A stretch of 64,000 bases of DNA from Hygrocybe punicea (Eukaryota > Basidiomycota > Agaricomycetes > Agaricales > Hygrophoraceae), in the NCBI GenBank assembly GCA_963556145.1, contig OY744464.1:1674001-1738000 (forward strand), in the 5' to 3' direction. The notes beneath the pieces are model-generated. The model had not been told where the DNA came from. It did not search any database and saw only the letters and a list, made by a program, of their open reading frames with translations. Below, piece by piece: positions 11,413 to 22,598 of the stretch (its first letter is position 1; every line of letters starts with the position of its first letter). Made by a program: the position numbers and the translations under genes.

Positions 11413-13180
11413 ACGCTGGTCAACCCAATGCTGCAGGGAGAGCTGGGCCAGGGTCAACCCATTTCTGCAGCAAAAGCTGGGCATGGCAACGCAGTGCTGG
11501 AGCAATAGCCAGACCCTGGTGAACCCAAGCCTGCCCCATCAGTGGGTCCAGGATCAACCCAATGGTGCAGAACGAGCTGTGCCCCTGGCAACCTATCCTG
11601 CAGCAAGTGCTGGACCTGGGTCAACCCAGTGCTGCAGCAATAGCTAGGCTGAGGTCAACCCAATGCTGTGGCAATAGCTGGGCCCAGGTCAACCTGGGGC
11701 TGCAGCAAGAGCTGGGGCCAGGTCAACCCAATCCTGCAGCAATAGCTGGCCCAGGTCGACCCAATGTTGCAGCAATAGCTGGGCCCAGGTCGACCTGGTG
11801 CTGCAGCAATAGCTGGATCCTGGTCAACCCAAGCCCTGCAGCAGGTGCTGGACCTGGGTCCACCTAATGCTACAGCAATAACTGGCCCTGGGTTGACCCG
11901 GTGCTGCAGCAAGAGCTGGGGCCAGGTCAACCCAAGCCCTGCAGCAGGTGCTGGACCTGGGTCAACCCAGTGCTGCAGCAATAGCTGGACCCTGGTCAAC
12001 CTACCCTGCAGCAAGTGCCGGGCCAGGGTCAACCAAGTGCTGCAGCAATAGCTGGATCCTGGTCAACCCAAGCCCTGCAGCAGGTGCTGGACCTGGGTTG
12101 ACCCAATGCTGCAACAAGAGCTGGACCTGGGTTGACCCAATGCTGCAGCAAGAGCTGGGCCCAGGTCGACCCAGTGCTGCGGAAAGAGCTGGGACCAGGT
12201 CAACCCAATGCTGCAGCAATAGCTGGCCCTGGGTTGACCCGGTTCTGCAGCCAGAGCTGGGGCCAGGTCAACCCAATGCTGCAGCAATATCTGGCCCAGG
12301 TCAACCCAATGCGGCAGCAATAGCTGGGCCCAGGTCGACCTGGTGGTGCAGCAACAGCTGGATCCTGGTCAACCCAAGCCCTGCAGGTGCTGGACCCGGG
12401 TCAGCCCAATGCTGCAGCAATACCTGGGCCCAGGTCGACCTGGTGCTGCAGCAATAGCTGATCCTGGTCAACCCAAGCCCTGCAGCAGGTGCTGGACCCG
12501 GGTCAACCCAGTGCTGCAACAATAGCTGGGCCCAGGTCAACCCAATGCTGCAGCAATAGCTGGGCCCAGGTTGACCCTGTGCTGCAGCAAGAGCTGGGAC
12601 CAGGTCAACCCCATGCTGCAGCAATAACTGGCCCTTGGTTGACCCGGTGCTGCAGCAAGAGCTGGGGCCAGGTCAACCCCATGCTGCAGCAATAACTGGC
12701 CCTTGGTTGACCCGGTGCTGCAGCAAGAGCTGGGGCCAGGTCAACCCAGTGCTGCAGCAATCGCTGGACCCCAGTCACCCCACCCTCCAGCAAGTGCTGG
12801 GCCCTAGTCAACCCAGTTCTGCAGCAACAGCTGCATCTAGGTCAACCACAGCCTGCAGCAAGAGCTGGACTGGGGTCAACCCAGTGCTGCAACAATAACT
12901 GCAGCCAGGTCAACCCACATGGCTTGAACAGCTGGGCCTGGGTCAACCCAACCATCCTGGAATAGCTGCCCTGGGTTAACCGACTCCATGGCAGAGCTGA
13001 CACCAGGTTGACCCAACCAGCCAGCCTTGACCAGCAAGAGCTGTACCTGGGTCAACCTACCACACCACATTTCCCCAGCAAGTGCTGTCTTTTGGGTTAA
13101 CCTACCCCCCCAGCAAGCAACTGCGCTATGTGTACCTACCTTTTGCAACTATATCTGCGATTGGGTTAACCAAAACGACT
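11413..13180. repeat. 34-bp-period minisatellite, about 50 monomers
   Basis: The monomer consensus is CTGCAGCAATAGCTGGGCCC followed by AGGTCAACCCAATG, with a period of 34 bp (for example CTGCAG at 12548 and 12582). Central monomers are highly similar. From about 12900 rightwards they decay to isolated GGGTCAACC or GGGTTAACC words, the last near 13170. Long ORFs on both strands within it are by-products of the 34-bp period, which cycles through all frames every 102 bp, and are not genes. Confidence 0.9.
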
Positions 13181-13981
13181 GGGTCTACTGCATGCGATGA
13201 CCCACTTCCCGTGGGTGTCGACGACTCTGGCGGGTTTGACGGCTCCGATGACGAACTCGACGCCACCAATCTTTTCAGAACGTTTGTCATCATGCGTGAC
13301 TGAGTATCCGCTGGTGAGGATGTGGTCGAGATCGACGGCACGTCCGGCGAGAAGGTTGGTCCATTCAGAGTCCGGAAACTGGGGGCACCGCGCTGAATTG
13401 AGCAAGGAGGATTTGGCAAGCTTGGGGTCTCGTGAAATGTTTTCGAGTGTCGACAACGTTTGTTGGAGCGAGACAGAAAGGCGAGACGGCTCCAGCTCTT
13501 CTTGGATGACCCACGGCAAAGATTTGAGGTTGAGCTTAGGCTTAGACGATGGCTCGAGCTCTGCTTCGTCACTGGGGCTTCGAGGACGCTTAGGGGCTTT
13601 ATGAACGGCAGTTTCTTTGTCTGGGGCCGGCGAAGTAACGGGCGACGGCTCCCGCGACTGTATGGTAGAGTCGTCGGGTCCTGCTGGTCCATGTTCTGCG
13701 GAGGAGCTGTCCAAAACAGTCCCTCGGTTCCTGGCATCATCGCGCCGATGGTCGATGTTGTCGAGGATGCGGAGATAGACGGCAAACGTGGACTCGAGGA
13801 CGTGGTCGCCGAGTCCGAGACCGGTGAGCACATCCTGTATTTCGAGGGTGGCTGAGGCTTTAGAGATGTCTCCAAGCCGGAAACGGTCCGTAATGCGAAC
13901 ACACTCTTTGACCGTTTCCACGTCGACGGCGCCAATTGGCGTGGGTGTAGAAGGTGAGGGTTCATTTTGTGAATTAGACAT
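13166..13981 (-). pseudogene. Transposon-type ORF (gag-like), 3'-truncated
   Basis: The reading frame gives 271 residues from the methionine of MSNSQNEPS; an in-frame upstream ATG at 14056 is possible. The N-terminal half is Ser/Pro-rich with an RPRSPS basic patch. The C-terminal part carries a CPQFPDSEW...GRAVDLD block and a THGKWVIA stretch, which I recognise from ORFs that precede reverse-transcriptase or recombinase genes of mobile elements in Agaricomycetes. That assignment is from memory and not certain. The family normally continues past the WVIA block. Here the frame ends after a few unrelated residues where the minisatellite begins, so I call it truncated. No downstream polymerase is present. 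Confidence 0.5.
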
Positions 13982-14142
13982 GCAAAATGGGCAGATGGGA
14001 GGAACAATGTTTATTGCAGAAATAAGGCAGAGAATAATGGCTCGGAGACGAGACAAGGGGCTTAGGGTGCCCTTGATGTGTTTCCGAGGTATATGACGAT
14101 GCGCAAGGCAGAAGAATGCACCGGGGGCGATGTAAGGTTGAC

Positions 14143-14239
14143 GTCAGCTGGTGACGACAAGCGATGTGTCAGCTGGTGACGACAGGCGGTGCGTCAGCTG
14201 GTGACGGCTCAGATATTATAGGCTGCGTCAGCTGGTGAC
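14143..14239. repeat. Four copies of GTCAGCTGGTGAC upstream of the gag-like ORF
   Basis: The 13-bp word occurs exactly at 14143, 14168, 14193 and 14227 (spacing 25, 25 and 34 bp). It has a near-palindromic core centred on CAGCTG, a possible E-box. It lies 90-180 bp upstream of the minus-strand ORF, so it may be promoter sequence of that element. A TATTATA lies between copies 3 and 4. Confidence 0.6.
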
Positions 14240-14908
14240 AGCAGCGGGGGAACACGCTGGGTGTTGTGGTGAGCGTGAAGGGCACGGCCGTGTGATTAGC
14301 CAAATGTAAACAAGTTTAAAAGGTGATTAACTGATGGTTCTATATATGGCCATAATATCTACCTAATTCGGCTTCAGGGTACCTGACAAGGACTTTTACC
14401 AGGAACCGCGTAGGCGAGCTTGAGGTCCCCTGTTAAACAGTTAAACAGGTTAAACAGTTGTTACAAATCCCACTTTCAATTTAGCCAACTGGGACGATGT
14501 TGGATACCGAATAGAAGCTGCAGTAAGCGTAGAAAGTAGCGATCAGAATCTGGCCAGTGCCTATTATATAGTAAGAGTTGGAAATGGAAAAAGTTGTGTT
14601 GGCCGGTTGACGGAAGATGTGAGATGTAGAGGTTGCGAGCCTGTCCTGCAGTTATTGGCAAGTCATTGAGGAGGGGTCTCGCGCTTGGCAACGAGCTGCT
14701 AGTGCTCTCCCCTCTACTAGTCTACTATCCGAATGCTTGAACGTTGAACGTTAAACACTCTGCATCATTATAGTTGTGTCCCAAACTGTATGCGCCCCTG
14801 TTCTCGACGCTAACTCCTCATGCCTCAGCCTCACGGCAATCTGGGCCCATCGCATCTCACCAGTTCTCACACAAAAATTGATGCTGATATTTCCCGTCAC
14901 AAAGAATC
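14240..14908. other. Intergenic, no gene recognised
   Basis: This contains three short GTTAAACAG repeats near 14432-14460 and otherwise unremarkable sequence. ORFs are short and without motifs. Confidence 0.5.
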
Positions 14909-15567
14909 CTACGTCGAGTCTCCCTCCCTGGGTACACGAAGCTCAAGTTCTGCCCAAGAAAGTCGGTCGATGTCCGCAAGGCCACTCGCTTCAGCCTCCT
15001 TCAAGTACTGCATGACCTGAATGAATCGTTCCCAGGCCACTACGGTGAGGAGTGTGGAATGGAGGTGTTCGTTGAGGGACGTCTTGAACGACTGTACCAG
15101 GTCTGGGTAGGACAGAACCTTGAGAGTCCGGGGAAAGTCGATCAGAAAGTTGAAAGCGCAAGACACCGTCCGCATGTCCTGTGCACTCTATGGAAAGGCG
15201 ATAATCCTTCTGAAATTTACGGTCGGATTGACAGAGTGCACTTACTCGTATAACAATACGTTCGATTCCGTATTCTCTTGCTGCCTCATCAAAAACGTCT
15301 GAACTCATGTCGTGGTTCGATGGAGGCATGACGATAATAAACCCGCGAATTGTCGAGGCCTCCATATGAGAAATAAATGGATGGGTTTGAGATTCAAACG
15401 GTGATCATGCTGATGCACGTACCTGTTTTCTTGGGACAAGATCACACAAGACGGCGGGCTCTGCACCGTCGCCGTGGTCTTGTATCATACCCAGAACAGG
15501 CTGGATGAAGTTGGTGGTGTACCCATGCACAAGCAGACGGACTTGGGCAGCGGAGACCCAAGAAACG
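14909..15567 (-). pseudogene. 3'-half paralogue of the neighbouring patatin-like gene
   Basis: Three exons (about 15423-15567, the middle one ending near 15250, the last 14909-15180) match the C-terminal region of the patatin-like protein encoded at 16077-18068. Shared blocks are GYTTNFIQP against GYTNNFIKP, VLCDLVPRKQ against TLCDPVPREK, GFIIVMP against GIVVVMP, and DMRTV...IDFPRTL. Intron positions are conserved. Nothing corresponding to the lipase half (the GxSxG nucleophile elbow) is found between 15568 and 16076. By eye identity is about half, so the duplication is not recent. It could be a transcribed lipase-less gene, but a partial inverted duplicate is simpler. Confidence 0.6.
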
Positions 15568-16076
15568 CTGTGGGAGTGTGAGGAGAAAAAGGTGAGAGGG
15601 ACTCTGGACAACGACGAACGGGTTCAGTATCGCGGCAGAGGCTCGCAGAAGTCGCAGCATGTGCCGAGTTAGATGTTGTTGTTCTTTGTGCCAGGGGCAA
15701 TGTTCACACGACGGGCAAGGTGTGGGATCGATCTCTGTGCATGGCGTCTACCGGCGTCTTCACTGGTGTTTCGTGCGAACGATCGTGAGATATTTCGGAG
15801 CTTGAAAATATACTCAGCGACGTGAAACACCCAAATATGGCAATGCATGTTCAGCTCTTGACACGACCTATATTTATCGGATTATTCATGCCACCAGGGG
15901 CCAGGGCAACATTTGACGTCTCTCCTTACGGATAAAAAGCGCAGTTCCGACGACAATGTCGCCCCCTCACTCATCACTAGGCCATCATCAATACTGTGAG
16001 CCAGAAACCTCTGCCGGAATTTTATATATATCAATTGATAACTTTCTTCCTTTGATAGCAAGTACAACGATTTCGA
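15568..16076. other. Intergenic region between the head-to-head pair
   Basis: About 500 bp between the truncated copy and the start of the intact gene. Weak continuation of the truncated copy may reach about 15690. It should hold the promoter of the intact gene, but no clear TATA box was seen. Confidence 0.4.
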
Positions 16077-18068
16077 ATGCAGGTCTTCAAGCAAGAGCCA
16101 CTCCGCATTCTTACTTTGGACGGAGGAGGATATCGTGGTATTGCTTCCCTCGTCGCTCTCCGATCCCTCCTTTGGACTATGGATCCGACTATATCAGAAG
16201 GCGATCACAGGCCAGGCGACTATTTTGACCTCATTGGCGGCACCTCAGCCGGAGGCCTCATCGCTCTCATGCTCGGCCGGCTTGGAATGACCGTTCAGGA
16301 GGCCATCGATAAATACAAGTCCTTTGCTCCAGTAATATTCGGGAAATCGGGCGGTTTCCGGGACTTTCTTCTCAGAGGTGCCAAATATAATACGGAAGCT
16401 TTACACAAGGCTCTTGCCGAATGGCTGAAAGACGAGCCTTTACTAGACAACGAGCCGTTCAAACCAGGTCATACCCCCGTGCGCTGATCCCAACACATCT
16501 CTCTCTCTCTCTTTCGCTAATGAAATCAACGCTGTAGTGCTTTGTCACAACCGTGCCCTCGAGAATGCGCTCCCATGCTACCCCCACCTTGCTGAGGTCT
16601 TATGCGAAGCCCATCAACGCTTACGACAATTCGGGTCGTCACAAGTGGTTGATCCGAGAGGCCGCTCTGGCGACATCCGCCGCTTCAACCTTCTTTGAGC
16701 CGATGGCTGTCACCAACGGTGCAGATGCCTACTATTTCAAAGACGCAGGTGCCAGCGGCTTCAACAACCCAACGATGGTGGCGGTCAATGAAGCACATCT
16801 GAACGATAGGTTCAGGAAGCGTGCCCACTTTTGTGTTGTGGTCAGTCTTGGAACCGGCCTTGAGGGCCTAGCGAAGAAATCCCATCATGCACGGAAGAAG
16901 CGGCGATGGTTCCCATCTCTGTCTAGAAGAATACGAGAAATCAAGGACAGAATTGACGAAACCATTGACGACCTTGTCAGCGCCGCAACGAATACCGAGA
17001 ACGTGCACCACGACGCCAGTTTCCATTTGGGCCTTGAGTGAGTTTTTTTGTATTTATTGGTTCCCTCAATTCCCACTAATGTGCCAAAAAAAAAAAAGGT
17101 CTGGCTATTACCGCTTCGATCCGAATAACGGCTTGGGCACGTTTGGAATCGAGGATATCTTCAGGGGTGCCGACCTCGAACAACTGACGGTGGTGTACCT
17201 GAGCACCCCCGAAATGAAACGGCACATCAACGCATGTGCGAGTAAACTGAAGAAGGCGAGATCCATAACCCTTGAATGCTCGACTCTTTGTCTAAGCCAA
17301 ATTGTTTTGTTTGTTTGTTTTTATAGGAAAAGATAGAGGTGCCGTGGACGATGATCCAGCATGCCAGCCTTTTTGGCGGTGGCTACACCAACAACTTCAT
17401 TAAACCGATAGTGAACATGGTAGGGGAGCTTCGTGAGGCGAGGTATCCGGCTACATTGTGTGATCCTGTCCCTCGAGAAAAAGTAAGACCAGAGCAGCCC
17501 CCCATCCATCCCTTTGAACTTACACATGTGGACTAAATGTTTGAAGGTTCCACCGATTCTTGGGATTGTCGTGGTGATGCCCAAGGCAGGTGACGTCCGG
17601 GGGTATGATCCCAACTCGGATGACGTCCGGGAAGTGCTCAGAGAGCACGGGGTTGAACATCTCGTTTTATACGTGAGTACTAAGTGCCGTTTTCAAGTGT
17701 TCTAGTAGTATCTCATCTCAATCTCAATCTCATCTCAATCTCATGGTTTTTTGACCCGTTGAAACTTTGAACAGGGTCGAAGGGACATGCGAACCGTGTA
17801 TTACGCCTATAGTTTCATCATCGATTTCCCCAGAACCCTCAACGTCCTCTCACACCCGGAGGATCCCGCAGCGTCAGGCGAGACGGAGACGTTCGAGTCC
17901 ACGCTTATCGATAATTCTCGTTCGACCGTCCTCGTTTCCATCGTGGCATGGGAACCGTTCATCGAGGTTATGAAGTATCTGAAGTTGAAGGGCAACGAGG
18001 AAGCGGCGGCTACTACTAGAGGACTGAATTGGCAGGAGTTGCAGAGTCTCGTCAGGAAGGGCTTTTGA
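16077..18068 (+). CDS. Patatin-like phospholipase
   Basis: Patatin-like acyl hydrolase of about 544 residues, likely acting on phospholipids or galactolipids. Residues 10-20 carry the oxyanion motif DGGGYRG, and GTSAGG near residue 58 supplies the nucleophile Ser. The second half of the catalytic dyad is the Asp of KDAGASGFNNPT. The C-terminal 200 residues, including the block GYTNNFIKP, match no domain I know. Exons: 16077-16478, 16538-17037, 17099-17255, 17327-17482, 17547-17672, 17775-18068; their sum is a whole number of codons. The third donor is unclear, since only a GC donor at 17256 keeps the frame. A CT microsatellite lies in intron 1. No signal peptide or membrane segment is seen, so a cytosolic location is inferred. 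Confidence 0.85.
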
Positions 18069-18087
18069 TATTGTTGTTGAAGAAAAG

Positions 18088-18377
18088 GAAAAAAACAGGT
18101 TTTTTTGCGTTGACTCGGATAATATCTCCACTTGATCTTTTGCGCTCAGTGCTTACCCCCACTCCGTACTAGTACCCCCGGTTCGAGTATTCTACTATTC
18201 TACTAATACACAGCTCGTGCCGGTATCGCAAACCAGAAAAAAAGGTTTTTGCGTTGACTCGGATAATATCTCCACTTGATCTTTTGCGCTCCGTGCTTAA
18301 CCCCCCCCCCCACTCCCCCGTCCTCCCCGATTCGAGTAGTCTACTAATACACCGCAGCTCGTCGTATCCCAAACCAG
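18088..18377. repeat. Tandem duplication of ~140 bp downstream of the lipase gene
   Basis: The segment 18088-18236 is repeated at 18237-18377. Both copies contain GCGTTGACTCGGATAATATC and end with CAAACCAG. Differences are small indels in poly-A, poly-C and CTACTATT tracts. It lies in the 3' flank of the patatin-like gene and was probably made by slippage or a staggered break. Confidence 0.8.
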
Positions 18378-18566
18378 CCATGTGACCTAAGGAGCCAGAT
18401 TGTCTGCTGGCCATGTGTCAACACAGCTGGCCATTCACTTCAACACTTGTTTCGGATATTTTGAATCATTACATATGGCCATGGTATGTACCAAAGTACC
18501 GTCATCACCTAGCAAAGATAAAACGGATGGGAAACATGACCTCGGATAGAAAATGAAAAGTTTCGT

Positions 18567-18630
18567 CAAATTCAAATTCAAATTCAAAATTCAAAAATTC
18601 AAAAATTCAAAAATTCAAAATTCAAAACAG
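18567..18630. repeat. ATTCAAA microsatellite
   Basis: Repeated ATTCAAA/ATTCAAAA units lie just beyond the 3' end of the aspartic-protease-like gene. Confidence 0.7.
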
Positions 18631-18633
18631 GTA

Positions 18634-20479
18634 TTAGGCAACGAACACGGAAACGCAAGCAGTGACAAGAAGTGCGAACAGAATGGGGAGACCGTTGATC
18701 GTAGAAGCAGCATTAGTAGAACTCGTGGTAGCAGCTGTATTTGTAGAACTGGATGTATCACTTGAGGCCGTAGAACTGGAGGCAGGACTCGAGGGCGCGG
18801 TAGTTGTAGGAGTCACGGTAGCGACAGCGCTTGTAGTAGAACTCGAAGCATTTCGTAGCACTTTGTCAGCGAAACCTACAGTGAAGGTTGGCCCCGTCGA
18901 ATTGAAAGTCACGCCAAAAAGACTGTTTGAAGTTACGAGATATATATATATATAACATGCATTATTAGTTAGTTCTGGGGGGAAAAAAAACCCCAAAGGT
19001 TTATTTGCAACGAGAATATGAACAAGACGTACGTGTAGACATTGCGCATAAAAGGATTGCCGACCCTGTAGACATTGGTTGTGGCAACCTCAACTGCGCC
19101 AAAGCAGGTGTCGCCTTCCTTGACGATGGCATCACGTTTGTCGACGGTAAAATTCTTGCCACCAAACGCCAGCACGAGTTGAATCGTCGCGTTGCATGGG
19201 ACAATGTAACGACCGGAATTGTTGGGCGAGATGACTGCTTGTTCAATGTCGGAATATAGAAGCGCCACACCGCTAGCAGGAATGCTAATGGTTGGATCTG
19301 TTATCGAGTTATGGTAGAAATATACTCTAGCAAGAAGGAAAAGAAAAAAAAACTCACAATACGGATCGATGCTAGCGATACCACCGGATATGATAGACTG
19401 CATGGCGCTTTGATTACCGCCGTAAACAGTATCTATGGGAATGGACCATGATGGCCGTTGCGTGGCCGTTGAAGGAACAAGCATAGTCGTTACGTTGCCG
19501 GTGAAGCTATCAAAATGAAATTTAATTTGACTCGAACGAATGAAAAAAAAAAAGAATTGGTTTGTTACGCGGATGAATCGTTGCCACCCATCGTGAAAAC
19601 TCCTCCATCTCCTCCATCACTCATCCTGTTCAATTCGATACCACACTGTGCTGATGTGATATTCGGCCTGGACAACTTAGTCAGATCGTGATGTTGTGTC
19701 CAGGTAATAGTTAATGGAAAGGGGGGGGGGGATATTCTTACGGAAGGAAAACACCCAAAAGGGTACCGTTTGCAGGAACCTCTGGCGAAGGATCCACGCC
19801 ATAGCCCAAGACACCTTGGGTACCTGCAGGATAAACGTCTCCCTTGACTGAGGGTGGAGTGATGGCAACTTTGAACGATGGAAGTATTGACTCCTCAGCT
19901 AGTTCGTATATACTCTGACTTGACTTACTAGACGCATTGTAGCCAAACTCTAAAATTCGGCATAATTCTCCACCAAAAGTAGCTTTAATGGGCGAGCCGC
20001 TGAAGCCGGAAAAATTGGTAGAGATCTTGCCCGGTTTGAAACTCGTGGAGGCAGTGGAATTGTAACTTTTAATACCCGAGATTATATTCAATATAAGGGC
20101 AGAAGAGGGGTAAGCGGACATACAATCCGGTTTGCCCAACGGAGGGTGCGCTTGCGACGACCATGTAGTTTTGGCTAAGCGAGACAGCCATTTGTATGTC
20201 CTGGAATGGCGTGCCCATGCGTACCGTGGCCTTTCATAGGGAAATTTTAGAACGTGTACGTGTATGCAGCAAGCGATTATTATTGAAATAACATACGGAG
20301 TAGCTCTGATCTTGATTGTTCGTTAAAGGGATTCTGAGAGTCTCCCCCGGTCCAGAACGCTTCTCCCAGCTGAACGACCTCCAATTCCCGTTCACATCTC
20401 GAACTTGGAAGAGTGCGCTTGAGACGGAAGCCTGACATATTAGTAGCAGCAACACAGCAGAGAGCTTCGTAAAAATCAT
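18634..20479 (-). CDS. GPI-anchored pepsin-fold protein, probably catalytically inactive
   Basis: Seven exons (complement of 18634-18922, 19033-19297, 19358-19506, 19569-19667, 19742-20065, 20124-20230, 20297-20479) sum to exactly 472 codons. A signal peptide (LSAVLLLLICQASVSSA) starts the protein. Pepsin A1 landmarks follow: MGTPFQ, FYNSTASTSF, GVLGYG, GGVFTMGG, WSIPID, and the C-terminal RNVYTLFGV...TVGFADK. A Ser/Thr-rich stem and a hydrophobic tail then suggest a GPI anchor. Both catalytic DTG motifs are missing: the first reads VSLSQNYM and the second IDPYYPTIS. This looks like a cell-surface pseudopeptidase related to yapsin-type enzymes. A TTATAAGG about 75 bp upstream of the ATG could be its TATA box. 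Confidence 0.8.
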
Positions 20480-21312
20480 GGTGCTTCAAGGGACTCGGAG
20501 TATAGGCGTTTGGGTGTGGGCAGCCAGGGGGACCGGACTGATCCTTTGCTCCCTTATAACGAGGGCGTTTATTACGGGATGGGCGCTTTCTCTTATTAGC
20601 CAGGGAGTGAGAAAACGAGGTAGGAATTAATACATACTGAGTATGCCCTGCCCAGCAGGGCTTGGCGGGGACCTGTTAAGTCCGAGTCAGGGTTTGACGT
20701 GGTGCTTGGAAGCTTGGACACTCATAATTTTGGTCAAGCATTGAGTCGCGGCGATAATGGAACAATTCAAGCTGTACGTGAACCCACTGGCCCGGCGTTA
20801 GACTAGGCTGAATGACAACGACGTAAGCCTAACTTTTGCTCATGAGCCTGAGGTTTGCTCATCCTATGTTCCACTCAAATCATTCAGCTCTGCACCAACG
20901 CCTTTTGTAATAAAAGTTCACGGTCAGCCTGGTGATCTTGATTTTGTTGACTTGGGGTTTTTTGACACTGTGCGACAGACATCATATGCCATGGACTTCC
21001 CCTTGATCATAGAGTGGAGTCACGGTGGCTAAAGATACCTGGCAGATACTCTGTAACGCTGGTGCTAGACGGAGTCAGGAAGGAGACGGAAGCCTACGCT
21101 CAAGGATATATTGTTTCGTGGACCAAGAGCTTCTACTTGTGAGCTCACGCATAGTCTGTCAACTCGCCACCGCATCTGATGGTTAGATAAGTGATGCGTA
21201 CATGGCGTCTGTCTTGGACATTCAGATCTACGCTCGACACATGTTCGGTGGTGAAATCCTTATTGGTTCGGCTATAGGAACTATTGAATTGCTTCTTGAA
21301 GAGGGAGCTACA
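20480..21312. other. Intergenic, no gene recognised
   Basis: Upstream region of the pepsin-fold gene followed by about 700 bp without a coding signal, up to the first foldback element. Confidence 0.5.
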
Positions 21313-21315
21313 CAT

Positions 21316-22164
21316 CACAGGGTGCGCAGTAGCATACCATGTCACACAGTATCTTGAAAGTACTTGACAAGTATACTAAATATCATTACCATAACATTCA
21401 ACATGGTATTGTAACAGTATTCAGACATAAACTACAATACTTGTGCTCAAATTCATCTGAAGGTATGAAGGCAAATGAGACTTATACCCTTTCAATAACA
21501 TCAAGCCTTTTGTTTCACTACTTTTACTGTATCTACAGCAAAGTACTGTATAGTTCAGATAGAATACCTGCAGCCTAAGATGAATAAAAGTATTAAACTA
21601 GTAAGGAAGTTGTGCCACTTTCACTACTAGGATACCTTTTGAATCCTTTCAAGATACAGTGTGAAATAGTATAGTACTGTTGCCATATTGTAGATTTAAG
21701 ATACTGTGTCAATACTTTTAAGATACTGTTTCAGTACTTTTATTATAATAAAAGTATCTTAAAAGTATTGACACAGTATCTTAAATCCACAATATGGCAA
21801 TAGTACTATACTATTTCACACTGTATCTTGAAAGGATTCAAAAGGTATCCTAGTAGTGAAAGTGGCACAACTTCCTTACTAGTTTAATACTTTTATTCAT
21901 CTTAGGCTGCAAGTATTCTATCCGAACTATACGGTACTTTGCTGTAGATACAGTAAAAGTAGTGAAACAAAAGGCTTGATGTTATTGAAAAGGTATAAGT
22001 CTCATTTGCCTTCATACCTTCAGATGAATTTGAGCACAAGTATTGTAGTTTATGTCTGAATACTGTTACAATACCATGTTGAATGTTATGGTAATGATAT
22101 TTAGTATACTTGTCAAGTACTTTCAAGATACTGTGTGACATGGTATGCTACTGTGCACCCTGTG
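21316..22164. mobile_element. Foldback MITE copy 1 (849 bp), TSD CAT
   Basis: The element is one long palindrome centred at 21740. The left arm starts CACAGGGTGCGCAGTAGC and the right arm ends with its complement, GCTACTGTGCACCCTGTG. Flanking CAT at 21313-21315 and 22165-22167 is a 3-bp target duplication. Apart from a short extra segment (TGTTTCAGTAC) near the apex and a few substitutions, the arms pair end to end. It has no transposase. CACAG-type termini and 3-bp duplications fit CACTA/CMC-superfamily mobilisation, which is an inference. The mirrored 79-codon ORFs in the arms are palindrome by-products. Confidence 0.85.
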
Positions 22165-22167
22165 CAT

Positions 22168-22598
22168 TGTTCGTTTTTGTCTCAACTCATCCGCGCGCGC
22201 CTTTGTCCGTTCATGTTCTTCAACCATCAGCGATTGATCGCGAGCTCCTCGCTGGGGATTTGGGCAGAACTGAAACTACCGTAGAGTTTTCCGTCACTCT
22301 CACCGACAAAGCCACACCGCCCACACGTGCATCTGGATTGGAGATGACCAAAAGCCGCCGCTGCTGTTGAGCGCTGAGCAGTAGCGCCATCATTGCTTGG
22401 GAACATCGAACTTTATCGAAGGCACAATCACATTTTCGACTCCGAACTGGGTTAGATACGACGGAAGTCTGTGTGAATACAAGGTCCGCAGGCACGAACT
22501 TATTCATACATGTACAACGTAACTTACATACACCCGTGTTGAATCATATTCGGCAAACGGTCGCAACGGTCTTCGGTTAACTTGGAAGCAAACACCAT
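22168..22598. other. Intergenic between foldback copy 1 and the PLC-like gene
   Basis: Probably 3' untranslated and flanking sequence of the minus-strand PLC-like gene. No independent gene was seen. Confidence 0.4.

Noticed and set aside
11562..12898. Repetitive ORFs on both strands in the minisatellite
   Set aside because: The 34-bp period runs through all frames; the peptides are translated repeats with no independent coding evidence.
13166..13304. Short plus-strand ORFs opposite the gag-like gene (for example 13197-13604)
   Set aside because: Antisense shadows without motifs.
13126..14007. A second 293-codon minus-strand ORF overlapping the gag-like frame
   Set aside because: Overlapping frame shadow; the conserved blocks fall in the frame ending at 13166.
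19506..20230. Possible frameshift in the pepsin-fold gene between VVASAPSV and YNSTAS
   Set aside because: A 58-bp GTATGT..AG intron at 20066-20123 joins the parts in frame and restores the expected FYNSTAS motif.
21339..22141. Two mirrored 79-codon ORFs in the foldback elements
   Set aside because: They are the same palindrome arm read from each side, with no known domain; a transposase would be much longer.
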